DNA of 64,000 bases from Thioalkalivibrio paradoxus ARh 1 (GTDB lineage Bacteria; Pseudomonadota; Gammaproteobacteria; Ectothiorhodospirales; Ectothiorhodospiraceae): NCBI RefSeq assembly GCF_000227685.2, contig NZ_CP007029.1:2206501-2270500 (forward strand). Direction: 5' to 3'. The notes beneath the pieces were generated by a model that saw only the letters and a program-made list of their open reading frames with translations, was not told the DNA's origin and searched no databases. Positions within the stretch are counted from its first letter, which is position 1, and every line of letters starts with the position of its first letter. Below are positions 28,516 to 39,119 of the stretch, one piece after another. The position numbers and the translations under genes are program-made.

Positions 28516-29715
28516 TCATGGCTCGGCGGCAGCACCCGCAACGGATTCCCAAGCATAGTCCCGCGCCCGGGCATCCAACGCAAGAATCCGCTCCAGCGAA
28601 TCCGCCGGCTCGACCGGGATTGCGGACAGGGCGTCGTCGATCACGCGGGCGATCGCGGTGAACGGGATTTTTCCTTCCAGGAAAGCCGCCACCGCCACCT
28701 CGTTCGCCGCATTCAGCACCGTCGTCGCGGTCCCACCCGCTGCCAGCGCCCGATAGGCCAGCCCCAGGCAAGGAAAGCGTTCGGGCGAAGGCTCGGCGAA
28801 ATCGAGCCGGCCGACACTCAACAGATCCAGCGCATCCACCCCGGACGCCATTCGCCCCGGCCAGGCGAGCGCGTGCGCAATCGGCGTACGCATATCCGGC
28901 TGGCCGAGTTGGGCCAGCACCGAGCCATCGGCATAGGCCACCATCGAGTGCACGATGCTTTGCGGATGCAACACCACCCGGATCGCATCCGCTTCCAGGG
29001 CAAAGAGCCAGCGCGCCTCGATCACTTCGAGACCCTTGTTCATCATCGTCGCCGAATCCACGGAAATCTTGCGGCCCATATCCCAGTTCGGGTGGGCACA
29101 GGCCTCGTCCGGCGTGATGGAGTGAAACGTCTCCAGCAGACGCTCCCGGAACGGGCCGCCGGACGCGGTCAGCCAGATCTGCTGCACGCCATGGGGATGC
29201 ACCGGGTCGGCACAGCGATAGCCGGCGGGCAGACATTGGAAGATCGCATTGTGCTCGCTGTCCACCGGCAACAGCCGAGCGCCGCTGCGCGCAACCGCAT
29301 CGATCAGCAACGCGCCGGACATCACCAGCGCTTCCTTGTTCGCCAGCAGCAGCCGCTTGCCTGCCTCGGCCGCGGCCAGCGTCGGCAACAATCCCGCGCC
29401 GCCGACGATCGCGGCCATTACGATCTCGACCTCCGGCGCCGCGGCGACAGCTGCCAGCGCGGGAGCACCCACCCGAACCTCGGTGCGGCTGCCGGCTCGC
29501 GCCAGCAGATCGCGCAGTGCCGCACCAGCCTCGGGATCGACCATCACCGCCACGGCCGGGCGGTGCTCGAGGCATTGTTCGGCAAGCCGCTCGACGTTCG
29601 ACCGCGCGGTCAGCGCGTGCACTTCGAAACGGTCGTGCTGGCGCGCCAGCACATCGAGCGTATTCACGCCGATGCTGCCCGTCGACCCGAGGATCGTCAC
29701 CCGTTCCCGCGGCAC
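28516..29715 (-). CDS. dxr: 1-deoxy-D-xylulose 5-phosphate reductoisomerase
   Basis: 399 aa, second step of the non-mevalonate isoprenoid pathway, making MEP. The NADPH loop GSTGSIG opens the protein. The substrate/metal segment [13 protein letters not shown] and the flexible lid ASGGPFRE are present. It supplies the isoprenoid precursors used by the neighbouring uppS. It starts at GTG one base after the cdsA stop; the upstream in-frame stretch overlaps cdsA. Confidence 0.96.
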   Translation of the reverse strand: MPRERVTILGSTGSIGVNTLDVLARQHDRFEVHALTARSNVERLAEQCLEHRPAVAVMVDPEAGAALRDLLARAGSRTEVRVGAPALAAVAAAPEVEIVMAAIVGGAGLLPTLAAAEAGKRLLLANKEALVMSGALLIDAVARSGARLLPVDSEHNAIFQCLPAGYRCADPVHPHGVQQIWLTASGGPFRERLLETFHSITPDEACAHPNWDMGRKISVDSATMMNKGLEVIEARWLFALEADAIRVVLHPQSIVHSMVAYADGSVLAQLGQPDMRTPIAHALAWPGRMASGVDALDLLSVGRLDFAEPSPERFPCLGLAYRALAAGGTATTVLNAANEVAVAAFLEGKIPFTAIARVIDDALSAIPVEPADSLERILALDARARDYAWESVAGAAAEP

Positions 29716-29716
29716 G

Positions 29717-30553
29717 CTAGCCCCCCTGCGCAAACAGCGCGGTCCACAGCAACCCGGCGGCAAACACCGGCGCTGCCGCGGTCAGGCTGTCGACCCGATC
29801 GAGGATTCCGCCATGCCCGGGCAGCAGCATCCCGCTGTCCTTGGCGCCCGCCTCGCGCTTCAGCACGCTCTCCTGGAGATCGCCGGCCACCGAAACCAGT
29901 GCAACGACGATCCCCAGCAATACGAACACCAGCGCATCCATTGCCTGCAGCCCGAACGCCCAGGCACCGATCAGCGCGACCGGGAGCGTCGCGGCCAGCG
30001 CACCGAGCAGGCCCTCGCGCGTCTTGCCGGGACTGATGTCCGGTGCCAGCGGGCTGCGGCCGAAACGCCGACCGATGAAAAATGCCCCGGTATCCGCGGC
30101 CGCCACCAGCAGGATCAGATAGATCACCAGCATCGGTGCACTGTCGTGCAACCAGATCAGGGCCAGCGCCGCCGGTGCCAGCGTCGGAAAGGCCGCGCCA
30201 CGCAACAGCCAGCGGCCCCACCGTCGCGCACCGAGCCCGGGACGGTAGGCCGGCAGCCCAAGGAATACCAGGCCCCACCAGACCACTCCGAGCGCGAGCA
30301 CCCAGGCGTGGAACCCGGTCCAGCCGGCATCGCCCCAGATCAGCAGCAGCCCGGCCGGAACCGCCAGCACCAGCACGGCAAACGCGACCCGCGCCCCCTG
30401 CCCTTCGAAACTGCCGAGCCGCGCCCATTCGAAGGCACCCAGCGCGATCACCAGCAGCACGAAACCGGCGACCAGCCCGCTCGGCGCGAATGCGATCAGC
30501 AGGAATACGGGGACGATGATCGCCAGCGCCGTCAGGATCCGCTGCTTAAGCAT
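29717..30553 (-). CDS. cdsA: Phosphatidate cytidylyltransferase
   Basis: 278 aa with about eight membrane helices. Makes CDP-diacylglycerol, the precursor of all phospholipids. The CTP-transferase signature is present near the C-terminus: [20 protein letters not shown] followed by GILDRVDSL, with the magnesium-binding aspartates. Its ATG overlaps the uppS end by eight bases. Confidence 0.96.
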   Translation of the reverse strand: MLKQRILTALAIIVPVFLLIAFAPSGLVAGFVLLVIALGAFEWARLGSFEGQGARVAFAVLVLAVPAGLLLIWGDAGWTGFHAWVLALGVVWWGLVFLGLPAYRPGLGARRWGRWLLRGAAFPTLAPAALALIWLHDSAPMLVIYLILLVAAADTGAFFIGRRFGRSPLAPDISPGKTREGLLGALAATLPVALIGAWAFGLQAMDALVFVLLGIVVALVSVAGDLQESVLKREAGAKDSGMLLPGHGGILDRVDSLTAAAPVFAAGLLWTALFAQGG

Positions 30554-31301
30554 TTCCCGCCTCGGCTTGATGCGGGGTTCGGCCGAACCGGCGCTGGCGC
30601 TTCAGGTAGGTTTCCAGGGTTCCGCTCAGTTCCTGTTCCGTAACGTCGGGCCAGAGCGCATCCAGGAAAACGAGCTCGGCATAGGCGGACTGCCAAAGCA
30701 GGAAGTTGCTGATGCGCTGTTCGCCACCCGTGCGAATCAGCATATCCACCGGCGGCAGACCTGCCGTGCTCAGGTAGTCTTCGAAGCGTTCGGGATCGGG
30801 GGCATCGCCCGGACTGTCGCGCAGCCAGCGCTGGGCCGCCTGCAGGATATCCCAGCGTCCGCCGTAGCCTAGCGCCACCACCAGCGTCATCACCTCGTTC
30901 TCCGCGGTCGCGGCCTCGGCTTCGGCCATGCGCTGCTGCAGCGGCTGCGGGAAATCCGCGCGTTCGCCGATGAAGCGCAAACGGATTCCCTTCTCGGAAA
31001 GCTCCGGAAGTTCGGCCTCGATCGCAGTCACGAACAGGTCGAACAGGGCGTCCACTTCGCTTTGGGGCCGTTGCCAGTTTTCGCTGCTGAACGCAAAGAG
31101 CGTCAGTGCCCGGACCCCGCGATTCGCGAAGAACTCGACCGCGCGGCGGGTCGCCTTCAGCCCTTCCCGGTGCCCCTCGCTGCGCGAGAGCCCACGGGCA
31201 TGGGCCCAGCGGCCGTTGCCGTCCATGATGATGGCCACATGAGCCGGCGCCCGCCCGGCGGCCGGTGCAGCATCGGCGGACTGCGGGGCCGAGGCGCTCA
31301 A
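30546..31301 (-). CDS. uppS: Undecaprenyl diphosphate synthase
   Basis: 251 aa cis-prenyltransferase that makes the C55 carrier for peptidoglycan and O-antigen. [10 protein letters not shown] is the catalytic aspartate/pyrophosphate loop; AFSSENW and the late [15 protein letters not shown] motif are typical. The likely start is TTG, overlapping the frr stop (TTGA), with GGAGG almost touching it; a GTG 21 codons in is the only nearby alternative and would shorten the N-terminus too far. Confidence 0.94.
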   Translation of the reverse strand: MSASAPQSADAAPAAGRAPAHVAIIMDGNGRWAHARGLSRSEGHREGLKATRRAVEFFANRGVRALTLFAFSSENWQRPQSEVDALFDLFVTAIEAELPELSEKGIRLRFIGERADFPQPLQQRMAEAEAATAENEVMTLVVALGYGGRWDILQAAQRWLRDSPGDAPDPERFEDYLSTAGLPPVDMLIRTGGEQRISNFLLWQSAYAELVFLDALWPDVTEQELSGTLETYLKRQRRFGRTPHQAEAGNA

Positions 31302-31855
31302 ACCTCCATCAACTCCGCTTCCTTCTCGGCCAGCATCTCGTCGATGCGGGCCACGTGCTGGTCGGTCAGCTTCTGGATCCGCTCCTCGGCGCGCCGTTCC
31401 TCGTCCTCGGAGATTTCCTTGTCCTTGACCAGCTGCTTCAGCGAGTGGTTCGCATCGCGCCGGATGTTGCGGATCGCCACCCGCGCGTGCTCGGCCTCGC
31501 CGCGAACGACCTTCACCAGATCGCGCCGCCGCTCCTCGGTCAGCACCGGTAGCGGCACCCGGATCACCGTCCCGACCGTCGCCGGATTCAGGCCCAGGTC
31601 AGAGGTCATGATCGCCTTCTCGACCTTGCCCACCATATTCCGTTCCCACGGCGTCACGGTCAGCGTCCGGGCGTCTTCGACGTTGACGTTTGCGACCTGG
31701 TTGATCGGCACCTCCGATCCGTAATACTCGACCACCACGTGGTCGAGCAGGCTCGAGTGGGCACGCCCGGTGCGGATCTTGGTGAACTCCGAGCGCAGTG
31801 CCTCGAGCGACTTGTCCATGCGCTGACTGGCGTCGTTGAAGATGGCTTCCGTCAT
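31298..31855 (-). CDS. frr: Ribosome recycling factor
   Basis: 185 aa, the exact family size. It splits post-termination ribosomes together with EF-G. The helical tail region with [19 protein letters not shown] and [14 protein letters not shown] follows the family consensus. The ATG overlaps the pyrH stop by four bases and the 3' end overlaps uppS, so pyrH, frr and uppS are translationally chained. Confidence 0.97.
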   Translation of the reverse strand: MTEAIFNDASQRMDKSLEALRSEFTKIRTGRAHSSLLDHVVVEYYGSEVPINQVANVNVEDARTLTVTPWERNMVGKVEKAIMTSDLGLNPATVGTVIRVPLPVLTEERRRDLVKVVRGEAEHARVAIRNIRRDANHSLKQLVKDKEISEDEERRAEERIQKLTDQHVARIDEMLAEKEAELMEV

Positions 31856-32586
31856 TGAATGGTCCCCTCGACCAGAGTCCCCACCGGCTCGCCCATCACC
31901 AGGCGCCGCAGGTCACCCTTGGCAAACATGTTCATCACTCGCAGTGGCAGCCGGTTGTCCCGGCACATCACCAGAGCGGTGGTATCCATCACGCCCAGGC
32001 GGCGTTCCAGCGCCTCGTCGAAGCTCAGTCGCTCGAAACGCCGGGCGTCGCTGCGCTGCATCGGATCGGCGTCGTAGACGCCGTCGACCTTGGTCGCCTT
32101 GATCATCAGGTCCGCGTTGATCTCGATCGCGCGCAGCGCCGCGGCCGAATCGGTGGTGAAGAAGGGATTGCCCGTCCCGGCCGCAAACACCACGATACGC
32201 CCCTTCTCCAGATGCCGCACCGCGCGGCGCCGGATGTAGTCCTCGCAGACCTGGTTGATCCGGATCGCCGACATCACCCGGCAGAAGCGGCCGGTCCGCT
32301 CGATCGCATCCTGCAGCGCCAGCGCGTTGATCACCGTGGCCAGCATGCCCATGTGATCGCCAGTGACCCGGTCCATTCCGCCCTTGGCCAGACCGGCGCC
32401 GCGGAAGATATTGCCGCCGCCGATCACGATCCCGACCTCGACTCCGAGCGCCGAGAGTTCCGCCACTTCCTGCGCCACCTGGTCGAGCACGGCCGGGTCG
32501 ACGCCGTACTCCTGGGCTCCCATGAAGGCCTCACCGCTCAGCTTGAGAAGTATGCGCCTGTAAGCCGGCCGGCCTTCCTGATTCAT
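31852..32586 (-). CDS. pyrH: Uridylate kinase
   Basis: 244 aa. Hexameric bacterial UMP kinase of the amino-acid-kinase fold, making UDP. It has ILLKLSGEA at the N-terminus, [20 protein letters not shown] and the uridine-site [13 protein letters not shown] motif. It is separated from tsf by 85 bases that contain a GC-rich hairpin. Confidence 0.97.
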   Translation of the reverse strand: MNQEGRPAYRRILLKLSGEAFMGAQEYGVDPAVLDQVAQEVAELSALGVEVGIVIGGGNIFRGAGLAKGGMDRVTGDHMGMLATVINALALQDAIERTGRFCRVMSAIRINQVCEDYIRRRAVRHLEKGRIVVFAAGTGNPFFTTDSAAALRAIEINADLMIKATKVDGVYDADPMQRSDARRFERLSFDEALERRLGVMDTTALVMCRDNRLPLRVMNMFAKGDLRRLVMGEPVGTLVEGTIQ

Positions 32587-32632
32587 GGTGCTCCTCGATG
32601 GCGAACGGAAACTCTAGGGTAGCGTCGGAACG

Positions 32633-32650
32633 GGGCGGCGTGCGCCGCCC
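32633..32650. other. Hairpin between tsf and pyrH
   Basis: GGGCGGC and GCCGCCC form a seven-base-pair stem around a four-base loop in the 85-base gap downstream of tsf. No run of uridines follows on the transcribed strand, so it is not a canonical intrinsic terminator, but it could stall polymerase or protect the rpsB-tsf message end. Confidence 0.5.
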
Positions 32651-32671
32651 GTCGGGTGCCCGGGGGGAGCG

Positions 32672-33541
32672 TTACGCGCCCCGGGCCTGGGCCATGACCT
32701 CCTCGGCGAAGTTCTCGACTTTCTTCTCAATGCCTTCGCCGACTTCATAGCGCACGAAGCCCGCGGCCGTGGCGCCGCGGTCCTGCAGCAGCTGCCCGAC
32801 CGTCTGGTCCGGGTTCTTCACGAAAGGCTGACCGACCAGCGTGATCTCGGAGAGAAACTTGCGGATCCGGCCTTCCACCATCTTCTCGACGATTTCGGCC
32901 GGCTTGCCGGAATCCAGCGCCTGGGCCCGAAAGATGTCGCGTTCCTTCTCGACGGTTTCCGCCGGCACCTGGTCGGAATCGACACAGACCGGACGACTGG
33001 CCGCGATGTGCATCGCCACGTCCTTCGCCAGATCCTCGTCGCCGCCGGAGAGACTGACCAGCACGCCGATCCGGTTGCCGTGCAGGTAGGCGCCCAACGG
33101 CCCGGGGCTTTGCACGCGCTCGAAACGGCGCACTTGAATGTTCTCGCCGATCTTCGCGATCAGCGCCGCACGCCGCTCCTCGAGGCTCTGGCCGTCGACG
33201 TCGACCGCCATCAGCGACGCGACGTCGGATGCACCCGATGCCAGCGCCGCCTCTGCGCAGGCGGCCGCAAACGCGCGGAAGCTGTCGTCCTTGGCGACGA
33301 AGTCGGTCTCGGAATTGACCTCGATGATCACCGCATCGGACCCCTGCACCGCGATCTCGATGCGGCCCTCGGCGGCGATCCGCCCGGCTTTCTTGTCGGC
33401 CTTGGCCTGGCCGGACTTGCGCATCAGTTCGATCGCGCCCTCGATGTCGCCCTGGGTCTCCGTGAGGGCCTTCTTGCACTCCATCATGCCGGCGCCGGTG
33501 CGCTCGCGCAGTTCTTTGACTAAAGCAGCAGAAATCTGCAT
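32672..33541 (-). CDS. tsf: Elongation factor Ts
   Basis: 289 aa nucleotide-exchange factor for EF-Tu. The N-terminal UBA-like domain ([26 protein letters not shown]) is followed by VNSETDFVA, the conserved core loop that opens the EF-Tu nucleotide site. The ATG has AGGAG seven bases upstream; a codon seven residues earlier is in frame but unsupported. It follows rpsB, as in most bacteria. Confidence 0.97.
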   Translation of the reverse strand: MQISAALVKELRERTGAGMMECKKALTETQGDIEGAIELMRKSGQAKADKKAGRIAAEGRIEIAVQGSDAVIIEVNSETDFVAKDDSFRAFAAACAEAALASGASDVASLMAVDVDGQSLEERRAALIAKIGENIQVRRFERVQSPGPLGAYLHGNRIGVLVSLSGGDEDLAKDVAMHIAASRPVCVDSDQVPAETVEKERDIFRAQALDSGKPAEIVEKMVEGRIRKFLSEITLVGQPFVKNPDQTVGQLLQDRGATAAGFVRYEVGEGIEKKVENFAEEVMAQARGA

Positions 33542-33564
33542 GAAAAACTCCTGAATTGGCATGG

Positions 33565-33594
33565 GCCGGCCGCGCGCACCGCGCTGCGGCCGGC
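33565..33594. other. rpsB-tsf intercistronic hairpin
   Basis: GCCGGCCGC (33565-33573) pairs with GCGGCCGGC (33586-33594), a perfect nine-base GC stem with a 12-base loop in the 62-base rpsB-tsf gap. It has no U tract. In E. coli an attenuating structure in this gap lowers tsf expression relative to rpsB; a similar role here is inference from the position. Confidence 0.6.
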
Positions 33595-33603
33595 GGGACG
33601 GGG

Positions 33604-34344
33604 TCAGGCCTGGGCGCCGGACTCGGCGGTCGCGAATTCATCTTCCTTTACCGCGGTCGCGGTCGCACCCTTGGCTTCGATGATCGTGTCCGCAATGGCG
33701 GCAACGTAGAGCTGGATCGCGCGCATCGCGTCGTCGTTGCCGGGAACCACGTACTCAACCCCCTCCGGGCTGTTGTTCGAATCGACGATCGCGACCACCG
33801 GGATGCCGCGCTTCTTCGCCTCGGCAATCGCGATCTTCTCGTAGCCGACGTCGATCACGAACATCGCGTCGGGCATGCGGTTCATGTCCTTGATGCCGCC
33901 GAGGCTGCGCTCGAGCTTGTCCTGCTCGCGGACCAGCATCAGCCCTTCCTTCTTGTTCAGCCGCTCGATGCTGCCGTCGCCGCGCATCGCCTCGATGTCC
34001 TTCAGCCGCTTGATCGATTGCTTCACGGTGCTGAAGTTGGTCAGCATGCCGCCCAGCCAGCGGTGGTTCACGTAGGGCATGCCGCAGCGGCGGGCCTCTT
34101 CGCCGACCACCTCGCGCGCCGAGCGCTTGGTGCCGACGAACATGATCTTGCCGCCGTCCGCCGCGACCTTGCCGAGGAAGTTCATCGCGTCGTTGAACAA
34201 CGGCAGCGTCTTTTCCAGATTGATGATATGGATTTTATTGCGTTCCCCGAAAATGTACGGGGCCATCTTGGGGTGCCAGTAGCGGGTCTGGTGGCCGAAG
34301 TGCACGCCGGCCTCGAGCATCTGGCGCATCGTAACGAATGACAT
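33604..34344 (-). CDS. rpsB: 30S ribosomal protein S2
   Basis: 246 aa. [22 protein letters not shown] is the universal N-terminus, and the central coiled-coil insertion and the [26 protein letters not shown] segment are typical. GGAG lies a few bases before the ATG. S2 binds its own mRNA leader in E. coli to repress rpsB-tsf; the 100-base leader here could hold a similar site. First gene of the long leftward essential cluster. Confidence 0.97.
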   Translation of the reverse strand: MSFVTMRQMLEAGVHFGHQTRYWHPKMAPYIFGERNKIHIINLEKTLPLFNDAMNFLGKVAADGGKIMFVGTKRSAREVVGEEARRCGMPYVNHRWLGGMLTNFSTVKQSIKRLKDIEAMRGDGSIERLNKKEGLMLVREQDKLERSLGGIKDMNRMPDAMFVIDVGYEKIAIAEAKKRGIPVVAIVDSNNSPEGVEYVVPGNDDAMRAIQLYVAAIADTIIEAKGATATAVKEDEFATAESGAQA

Positions 34345-34472
34345 TGGGGTCTCCTGACGGGTTGAGCCTCCACGTATCCCGGCCTGAAACCCGACCGCGA
34401 AGGGCGGGCACCCGACAGACCGTGCCGATACGTGTGTGGATTTAGGGTTTTCGTTGCCCCGAGGGCGCGCGC

Positions 34473-34502
34473 TTTATAGCATAGGAGCCCGGTTCAAACC
34501 AA
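34473..34502 (-). promoter_or_regulatory. Probable sigma-70 promoter of rpsB-tsf
   Basis: On the minus strand TATAAA (34473-34478) is preceded by TGC, giving an extended -10, and by TTGGTT (34497-34502) 18 bases upstream as the -35. Transcription would start near 34465, leaving a leader of about 120 bases before rpsB. It sits between the divergent genes rpsB and map, where a strong promoter is expected. Confidence 0.6.
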
Positions 34503-34543
34503 ACGCGCGGGCCCGATCCGGGGCCGCGGGACGGAAGCCCGAA

Positions 34544-35329
34544 ATGCCTGTAACCATCAAGACCCCGGAAGAAATCGAGCGCATGCGCGTTGCCGGCCGG
34601 CTGGCCGCGGAAGTGCTCGAGATGATCGCGCCCTACGTCGAGGCGGGGATCACCACCGACGAACTCGACCGCATCTGCCACGACTATATCGTGAACCACC
34701 AGAACGCGGTGCCGGCACCGCTGAACTACCGCGGTTTCCCGAAGTCGATCTGCACCTCGGTGAACCACCAGGTCTGCCATGGCATTCCCGGCGACCGGCA
34801 GCTGAAGAACGGCGACATCGTGAACATCGACATCACCGTGATCAAGGACGGCTTCCACGGCGATACCAGCCAGATGTTCTGCATCGGCAAGCCGGGCATC
34901 CAGGCGAAGCGGGTCGTGGACGTGTCCCGCGCCTGCATGTACCTCGGCATCGAGCAGGTTCGGCCCGGCGCGACGCTGGGCGACATCGGCCACGCGATCC
35001 AGCGTTACGCCGAGACCCACCGCTGCTCGGTGGTGCGCGAATACTGCGGCCACGGGATCGGCAAGTCGTTCCACGAGGATCCTCAGGTACTCCACTACGG
35101 CAAGCCGGGCACCGGAATGCGCCTCGAGCCCGGAATGTGCTTCACCATCGAACCCATGATCAACGCCGGCCGGCGGCACACCCGGCTGCTCGCCGACGGC
35201 TGGACCGCAGTCACCAAGGATCACAGCCCTTCGGCGCAGTGGGAGCACACGATCCTGGTCACCGAGGACGGCTACGACATCCTGACGCTGCGCGCGGGCG
35301 AGACGCCACCCCAGGCCCTGGCCGCATGA
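34544..35329 (+). CDS. map: Methionine aminopeptidase, type I
   Basis: 261 aa. It removes the initiator methionine from nascent proteins and uses two divalent metals. Metal-ligand regions are visible: NIDITVIKDGFHGDTSQMF (two Asp), GHGIG (His), FTIEPM (Glu) and SAQWEHT (Glu). The start ATG (MPVTIKTPEE) is preceded by GGAAG; the frame is open upstream into the rpsB promoter region and should not be included. Its stop overlaps glnD (ATGA). Confidence 0.97.
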   Translation: MPVTIKTPEEIERMRVAGRLAAEVLEMIAPYVEAGITTDELDRICHDYIVNHQNAVPAPLNYRGFPKSICTSVNHQVCHGIPGDRQLKNGDIVNIDITVIKDGFHGDTSQMFCIGKPGIQAKRVVDVSRACMYLGIEQVRPGATLGDIGHAIQRYAETHRCSVVREYCGHGIGKSFHEDPQVLHYGKPGTGMRLEPGMCFTIEPMINAGRRHTRLLADGWTAVTKDHSPSAQWEHTILVTEDGYDILTLRAGETPPQALAA

Positions 35330-37986
35330 GTTCTGCCGCGCTGGCCTGGACCGCTCAGGCGGCCAGCGCGCTCCCGGGCCTCGAGGAATTGCGCGCGCAT
35401 CCCCTGGATGCCGCACGCTTTCGCCAGTTCCGGCGCGACATCATCGACCGGCTGCACCAGGGCTTCCACGATGGGGCGGATATCGATGCGCTGATTCACG
35501 GTCACGCCGCGCAGATCGACTCGCTGCTGACGCTGATCTGGCGGCAGTTCGAACTCGCTGCGCCATCCGAACTCTGCCTGGTCGCGGTCGGCGGCTACGG
35601 GCGCGGCGAACTGCACCCCGGCTCCGACATCGATATCCTGGTGCTCGCCGAGCGCGACGCCGAGGCCCGGCACGGCGACACCATCAGCCGCTTCGTGACC
35701 TTCCTGTGGGACATCGGGCTCGAGGTCGGCCACAGCGTGCGCAGCATCGACGACTGCCTGCGCGAGGCCGGCGACGACATCACGATCGCGACCACGATGT
35801 TCGAGGCCCGCCACCTCTGCGGCGCGCGCGCATTGTTCGAGACTTTCCGCGAGGCGATGCAGCCCGAGCGCATCTGGGACTCGCGCTCGTTTTATGCCGC
35901 CAAGCTCGCGGAGCAGCAGGCGCGTCACCAGCGCTTCGGCGAAACCGCGTACCGCCTCGAGCCCAATGTAAAGGAAGGGCCTGGCGGGCTGCGCGACATC
36001 CAGATGATCGGCTGGGTCAGCAAGCGGCACTTCGCCGCCGAACGGCTCGAGCAGCTGGTCGCCCACGGCTTTCTACGCGAGGGGGAGCTGCGCGACCTGA
36101 TCGCGGGCCAGCGGTTCCTGTGGAAGGTGCGTTTCGCGCTGCACATGATCACCGGGCGCCGCGAGGACCGACTGCTGTTCGATCTGCAGCGTGCGCTGGC
36201 CAGCACCTTCGGCTTCGTCGACCAGCGCCAGAACCTCGGCGTCGAACAGTTCATGCAGCGCTATTTCCGCACCATCAGCGATCTGCAGCGCCTGAACGAA
36301 CTGCTGCTGCAGCATTTCAACGAAGCGATCCTCCAGGATCCCGGCTCGATGCGCGAGGTGCAGCGGATTCACCAGCGTTTCCAGATCCGGGGCGGCTACC
36401 TGGAACTGGTGCACGACCAGGTGTTCATGATCTACCCGCCGGCCCTGCTCGAGGCGTTCCTGCTGGTGCAGACCCACCCCGAAGTCCAGGGAATCCGCGC
36501 ATCGACGATCCGGCTGATCCGCGCCCACCGGCATATGATCGACGGTCAGTTTCGCCGCAACCCCGTCTGCCGCAACCTGTTCATGCAGATCCTGCGCGCT
36601 CCCCGCGGCGTGACCACCGAGCTGCGAAGAATGAACCGCTACGGCGTGCTCGGGGCCTACATTCCCGCTTTCGGCCGGATCATCGGGCGCATGCAGTACG
36701 ACCTGTTCCATGCCTACACCGTCGACGAGCACACCCTGCACGTGGTGCGCAACGCGCGCCGCTTCGCGCTGCGCGAGTTCGGCGACGAGCAACCGCTCGC
36801 CAGCGAAATCTATTCCCGGGTGCAACGGCCGGAGCGGCTGATCCTCGCAGCGCTGTTCCATGACATCGCGAAAGGCCGCGGCGGCGATCACTCCGAACTC
36901 GGAGCGCTCGACGCATTGCATTTCTGCCAGCACCACGGACTCGGCGACGACGACGCCGCCCTGGTCAGCTGGCTGGTCCGGTCCCACCTGCTGATGTCGC
37001 TGACCGCGCAGCGCAAGGACATCTCGGACCCCGAGGTCGTGCTCGGATTCGCGCGCGAGGTCCGCACCCGGGAGCGGCTGGACCTGCTGTACCTGCTCAC
37101 CATTGCCGATATCCGTGGAACCAACCCCGAGCTTTGGAACAACTGGAAGGCCTCGCTGCTGCAAACCCTCTACAAGGCGGCACTGCTGGTGCTCGAACGC
37201 GGCCTCGACACACCTCCCGACACCGACGAGCAGATCGGCCAGACCTGCCGCGAGGCGCTGCAGATCCTGGCGAGCCATGGCCTGGACGAGGAAACCGTCG
37301 AGGCCATCTGGGAAGAGTTCGAGGTCGAGTACTTCCTGCGTCATTCGGCCGATGAGATCGCCTGGCATACCCGGGCCATTGCCGGCATCCGGGACACGGA
37401 CCTGCCGCTGGTGCTGGTGCGCCACGAGACTCCGCGCGGCAGCACCGAGATCTTCGTCTACACCGACGATCACCCCAGGCTGTTCGCGCGGATCACGACC
37501 ACGCTGACCCAGCTGGGGCTGGACATCGTCGATGCGCGGATCATCACCACCCATGGTGGCCGCACCCTGGATACCTTCCTGGTACTCGAGGGAATGGGCC
37601 ACGCGGTGGAACCCGGGTTCCGGGTCGACGAGATCCGCGAGACCCTGCGTGAACGCCTGGTCGATCCCCGTTGCGACCACCATGCGGTCCAGCGCAGCCT
37701 GCCGCGCCGGCTGAAACACTTCGACGTCGTCACCCAGATCGAATTCAGCGCGGGCACACCGCCTGGCACGAGTACCCGGATGCGCGTGCGCGCGCTCGAC
37801 CGCCCGGGACTGCTATCGACCATCGGCTGCGTATTCGCCGAGCAGAACGTCAATGTGCGCACCGCCCGGATCAGCACGGCCGGCGAGCAGGTCGAGGACA
37901 TCTTCCTGCTGTTCAACGCCGACGGCCGGGAACTGACCCCGGAACAGCAGCATGCATTGCGCCGCCAGCTGATCGACGAGATCTGA
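35326..37986 (+). CDS. glnD: PII uridylyltransferase/uridylyl-removing enzyme
   Basis: 886 aa, full family length. In order: nucleotidyltransferase domain with GGYGRGELHPGSDIDIL (about 86-102), a linker, an HD hydrolase domain with LFHDIAKGRGGDHSELG, and two C-terminal ACT domains, the second beginning near LDRPGLLSTIG, that bind glutamine. It modifies and demodifies PII proteins and so sets the nitrogen response. Translationally coupled to map. The ACT pair is intact, so glutamine sensing should be normal. Confidence 0.97.
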   Translation: MSSAALAWTAQAASALPGLEELRAHPLDAARFRQFRRDIIDRLHQGFHDGADIDALIHGHAAQIDSLLTLIWRQFELAAPSELCLVAVGGYGRGELHPGSDIDILVLAERDAEARHGDTISRFVTFLWDIGLEVGHSVRSIDDCLREAGDDITIATTMFEARHLCGARALFETFREAMQPERIWDSRSFYAAKLAEQQARHQRFGETAYRLEPNVKEGPGGLRDIQMIGWVSKRHFAAERLEQLVAHGFLREGELRDLIAGQRFLWKVRFALHMITGRREDRLLFDLQRALASTFGFVDQRQNLGVEQFMQRYFRTISDLQRLNELLLQHFNEAILQDPGSMREVQRIHQRFQIRGGYLELVHDQVFMIYPPALLEAFLLVQTHPEVQGIRASTIRLIRAHRHMIDGQFRRNPVCRNLFMQILRAPRGVTTELRRMNRYGVLGAYIPAFGRIIGRMQYDLFHAYTVDEHTLHVVRNARRFALREFGDEQPLASEIYSRVQRPERLILAALFHDIAKGRGGDHSELGALDALHFCQHHGLGDDDAALVSWLVRSHLLMSLTAQRKDISDPEVVLGFAREVRTRERLDLLYLLTIADIRGTNPELWNNWKASLLQTLYKAALLVLERGLDTPPDTDEQIGQTCREALQILASHGLDEETVEAIWEEFEVEYFLRHSADEIAWHTRAIAGIRDTDLPLVLVRHETPRGSTEIFVYTDDHPRLFARITTTLTQLGLDIVDARIITTHGGRTLDTFLVLEGMGHAVEPGFRVDEIRETLRERLVDPRCDHHAVQRSLPRRLKHFDVVTQIEFSAGTPPGTSTRMRVRALDRPGLLSTIGCVFAEQNVNVRTARISTAGEQVEDIFLLFNADGRELTPEQQHALRRQLIDEI

Positions 37987-38119
37987 GCCCCCGCCCCGCG
38001 CCGCAGGTCTGTTCCCAGCGATCCGAGGCGACGCGCAAGGCCGCTCCCCGGGTCACGGCGGAGGCACCGCGGAAGGGACGACCACGCACGCCGCGGCGCG
38101 AAACCCGAGGCGACGAATG

Positions 38120-38941
38120 TCAGAGAGGCCAGGGGTGCAGCTTCGCTCCAAGGCTCTGAAACAGGCTCAGGTAACTGTGATCGGTGAGCAGCGGCGATGC
38201 CAGCACCGCGACGACGTTGAATCCAATCACGATCAGCGCGAACCAGGCCGCGCCGCCGAGCTTGCGTTGCCAAGGCAGGTAGTCGGGGATCTGCAGCAGT
38301 TCCGCGTCCTGCGCTTGCTCCTCGGCCGCACGCTCCCGGGCGGACGCTGCGCCGGGCGCCAGATGACCCTCGTCGCTCGCCGCCCGCGCCATGTCCGCCT
38401 TGCGAAACAGCACCACGCGCGCCGAAAAGAACACATCCACCGCCTTCACGCCCAATCCGCGGAAAACGCCGCCCACCCGCAGCAGCCGCCCCAGGCGCGC
38501 GAGCAGCGACGAAGCCCGCTCGGTGACCACGGCCAGCCGCCCCCCGAGCAGCCCGGCGCGCGTCGCACTCTGCGCCCCGGCCACACCGGCGTTCACGCCC
38601 GTGTAGCTGAGCAGGGTGAAGGCGAGAAACACCAGCGCCAGGTCGAACTTGGTATCCCACAACGTCCAGGCGGTGCGATGCAGCCCGGGCCGATAGCCCA
38701 GATACCCCTTCTTCAGCCACTCCAGCAGGATGTGAACGCCGACCACCGCCAGCAGCCAGAAATAGCTGACGAACACGCTGAGCACGACGGTCAGCGTCAC
38801 ATAGACCGTGGCAAACAGCAGGCTGCGGTCGTGCCGGACGATCCACGCGCGAACCGGACCCAGCCCGGCCAGCGGATCGGCAACCCGCTCGGCCAAGGGG
38901 TCGAGTTCCGGTGCTTCGGCTGCCGGCTTGCCGTCGTGCAT
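38120..38941 (-). CDS. Membrane protein of unknown function
   Basis: 273 aa. I do not recognise the family. Two or three hydrophobic segments lie near residues 40-75 (LLFATVYVTLTVVLSVFVSY and the following WLLAVVGVHILL) and 100-125. A last one lies at about 230-255 (AAWFALIVIGFNVVAVLASPLL). Between them is a charged, Arg/Ala-rich cytoplasmic stretch. The ATG with GAGGG upstream was chosen over a TTG six codons earlier. It converges with glnD and diverges from hrpB. Confidence 0.7.
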   Translation of the reverse strand: MHDGKPAAEAPELDPLAERVADPLAGLGPVRAWIVRHDRSLLFATVYVTLTVVLSVFVSYFWLLAVVGVHILLEWLKKGYLGYRPGLHRTAWTLWDTKFDLALVFLAFTLLSYTGVNAGVAGAQSATRAGLLGGRLAVVTERASSLLARLGRLLRVGGVFRGLGVKAVDVFFSARVVLFRKADMARAASDEGHLAPGAASARERAAEEQAQDAELLQIPDYLPWQRKLGGAAWFALIVIGFNVVAVLASPLLTDHSYLSLFQSLGAKLHPWPL

Positions 38942-39119
38942 GGATCGCCCTCGCTGCAATGAACGGGCGCAATTCTAGTGGACCCGGCGGCGGCCCACCA
39001 ACCGCCACGCGGCGCAGCACGCAGCGGTTGGCTCCGACCGGGCCCGGTGCCGCTGGCCAGTGGCTAGGCGCCGCCGCTATCATCCCGGCCATGACCCGCC
39101 GCTGCCGACCCGCATCCGC

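Noticed and set aside
33565-33594. Intrinsic terminator between rpsB and tsf
   Set aside because: No run of U residues follows the stem on the transcribed strand, and tsf depends on rpsB transcription in this arrangement.
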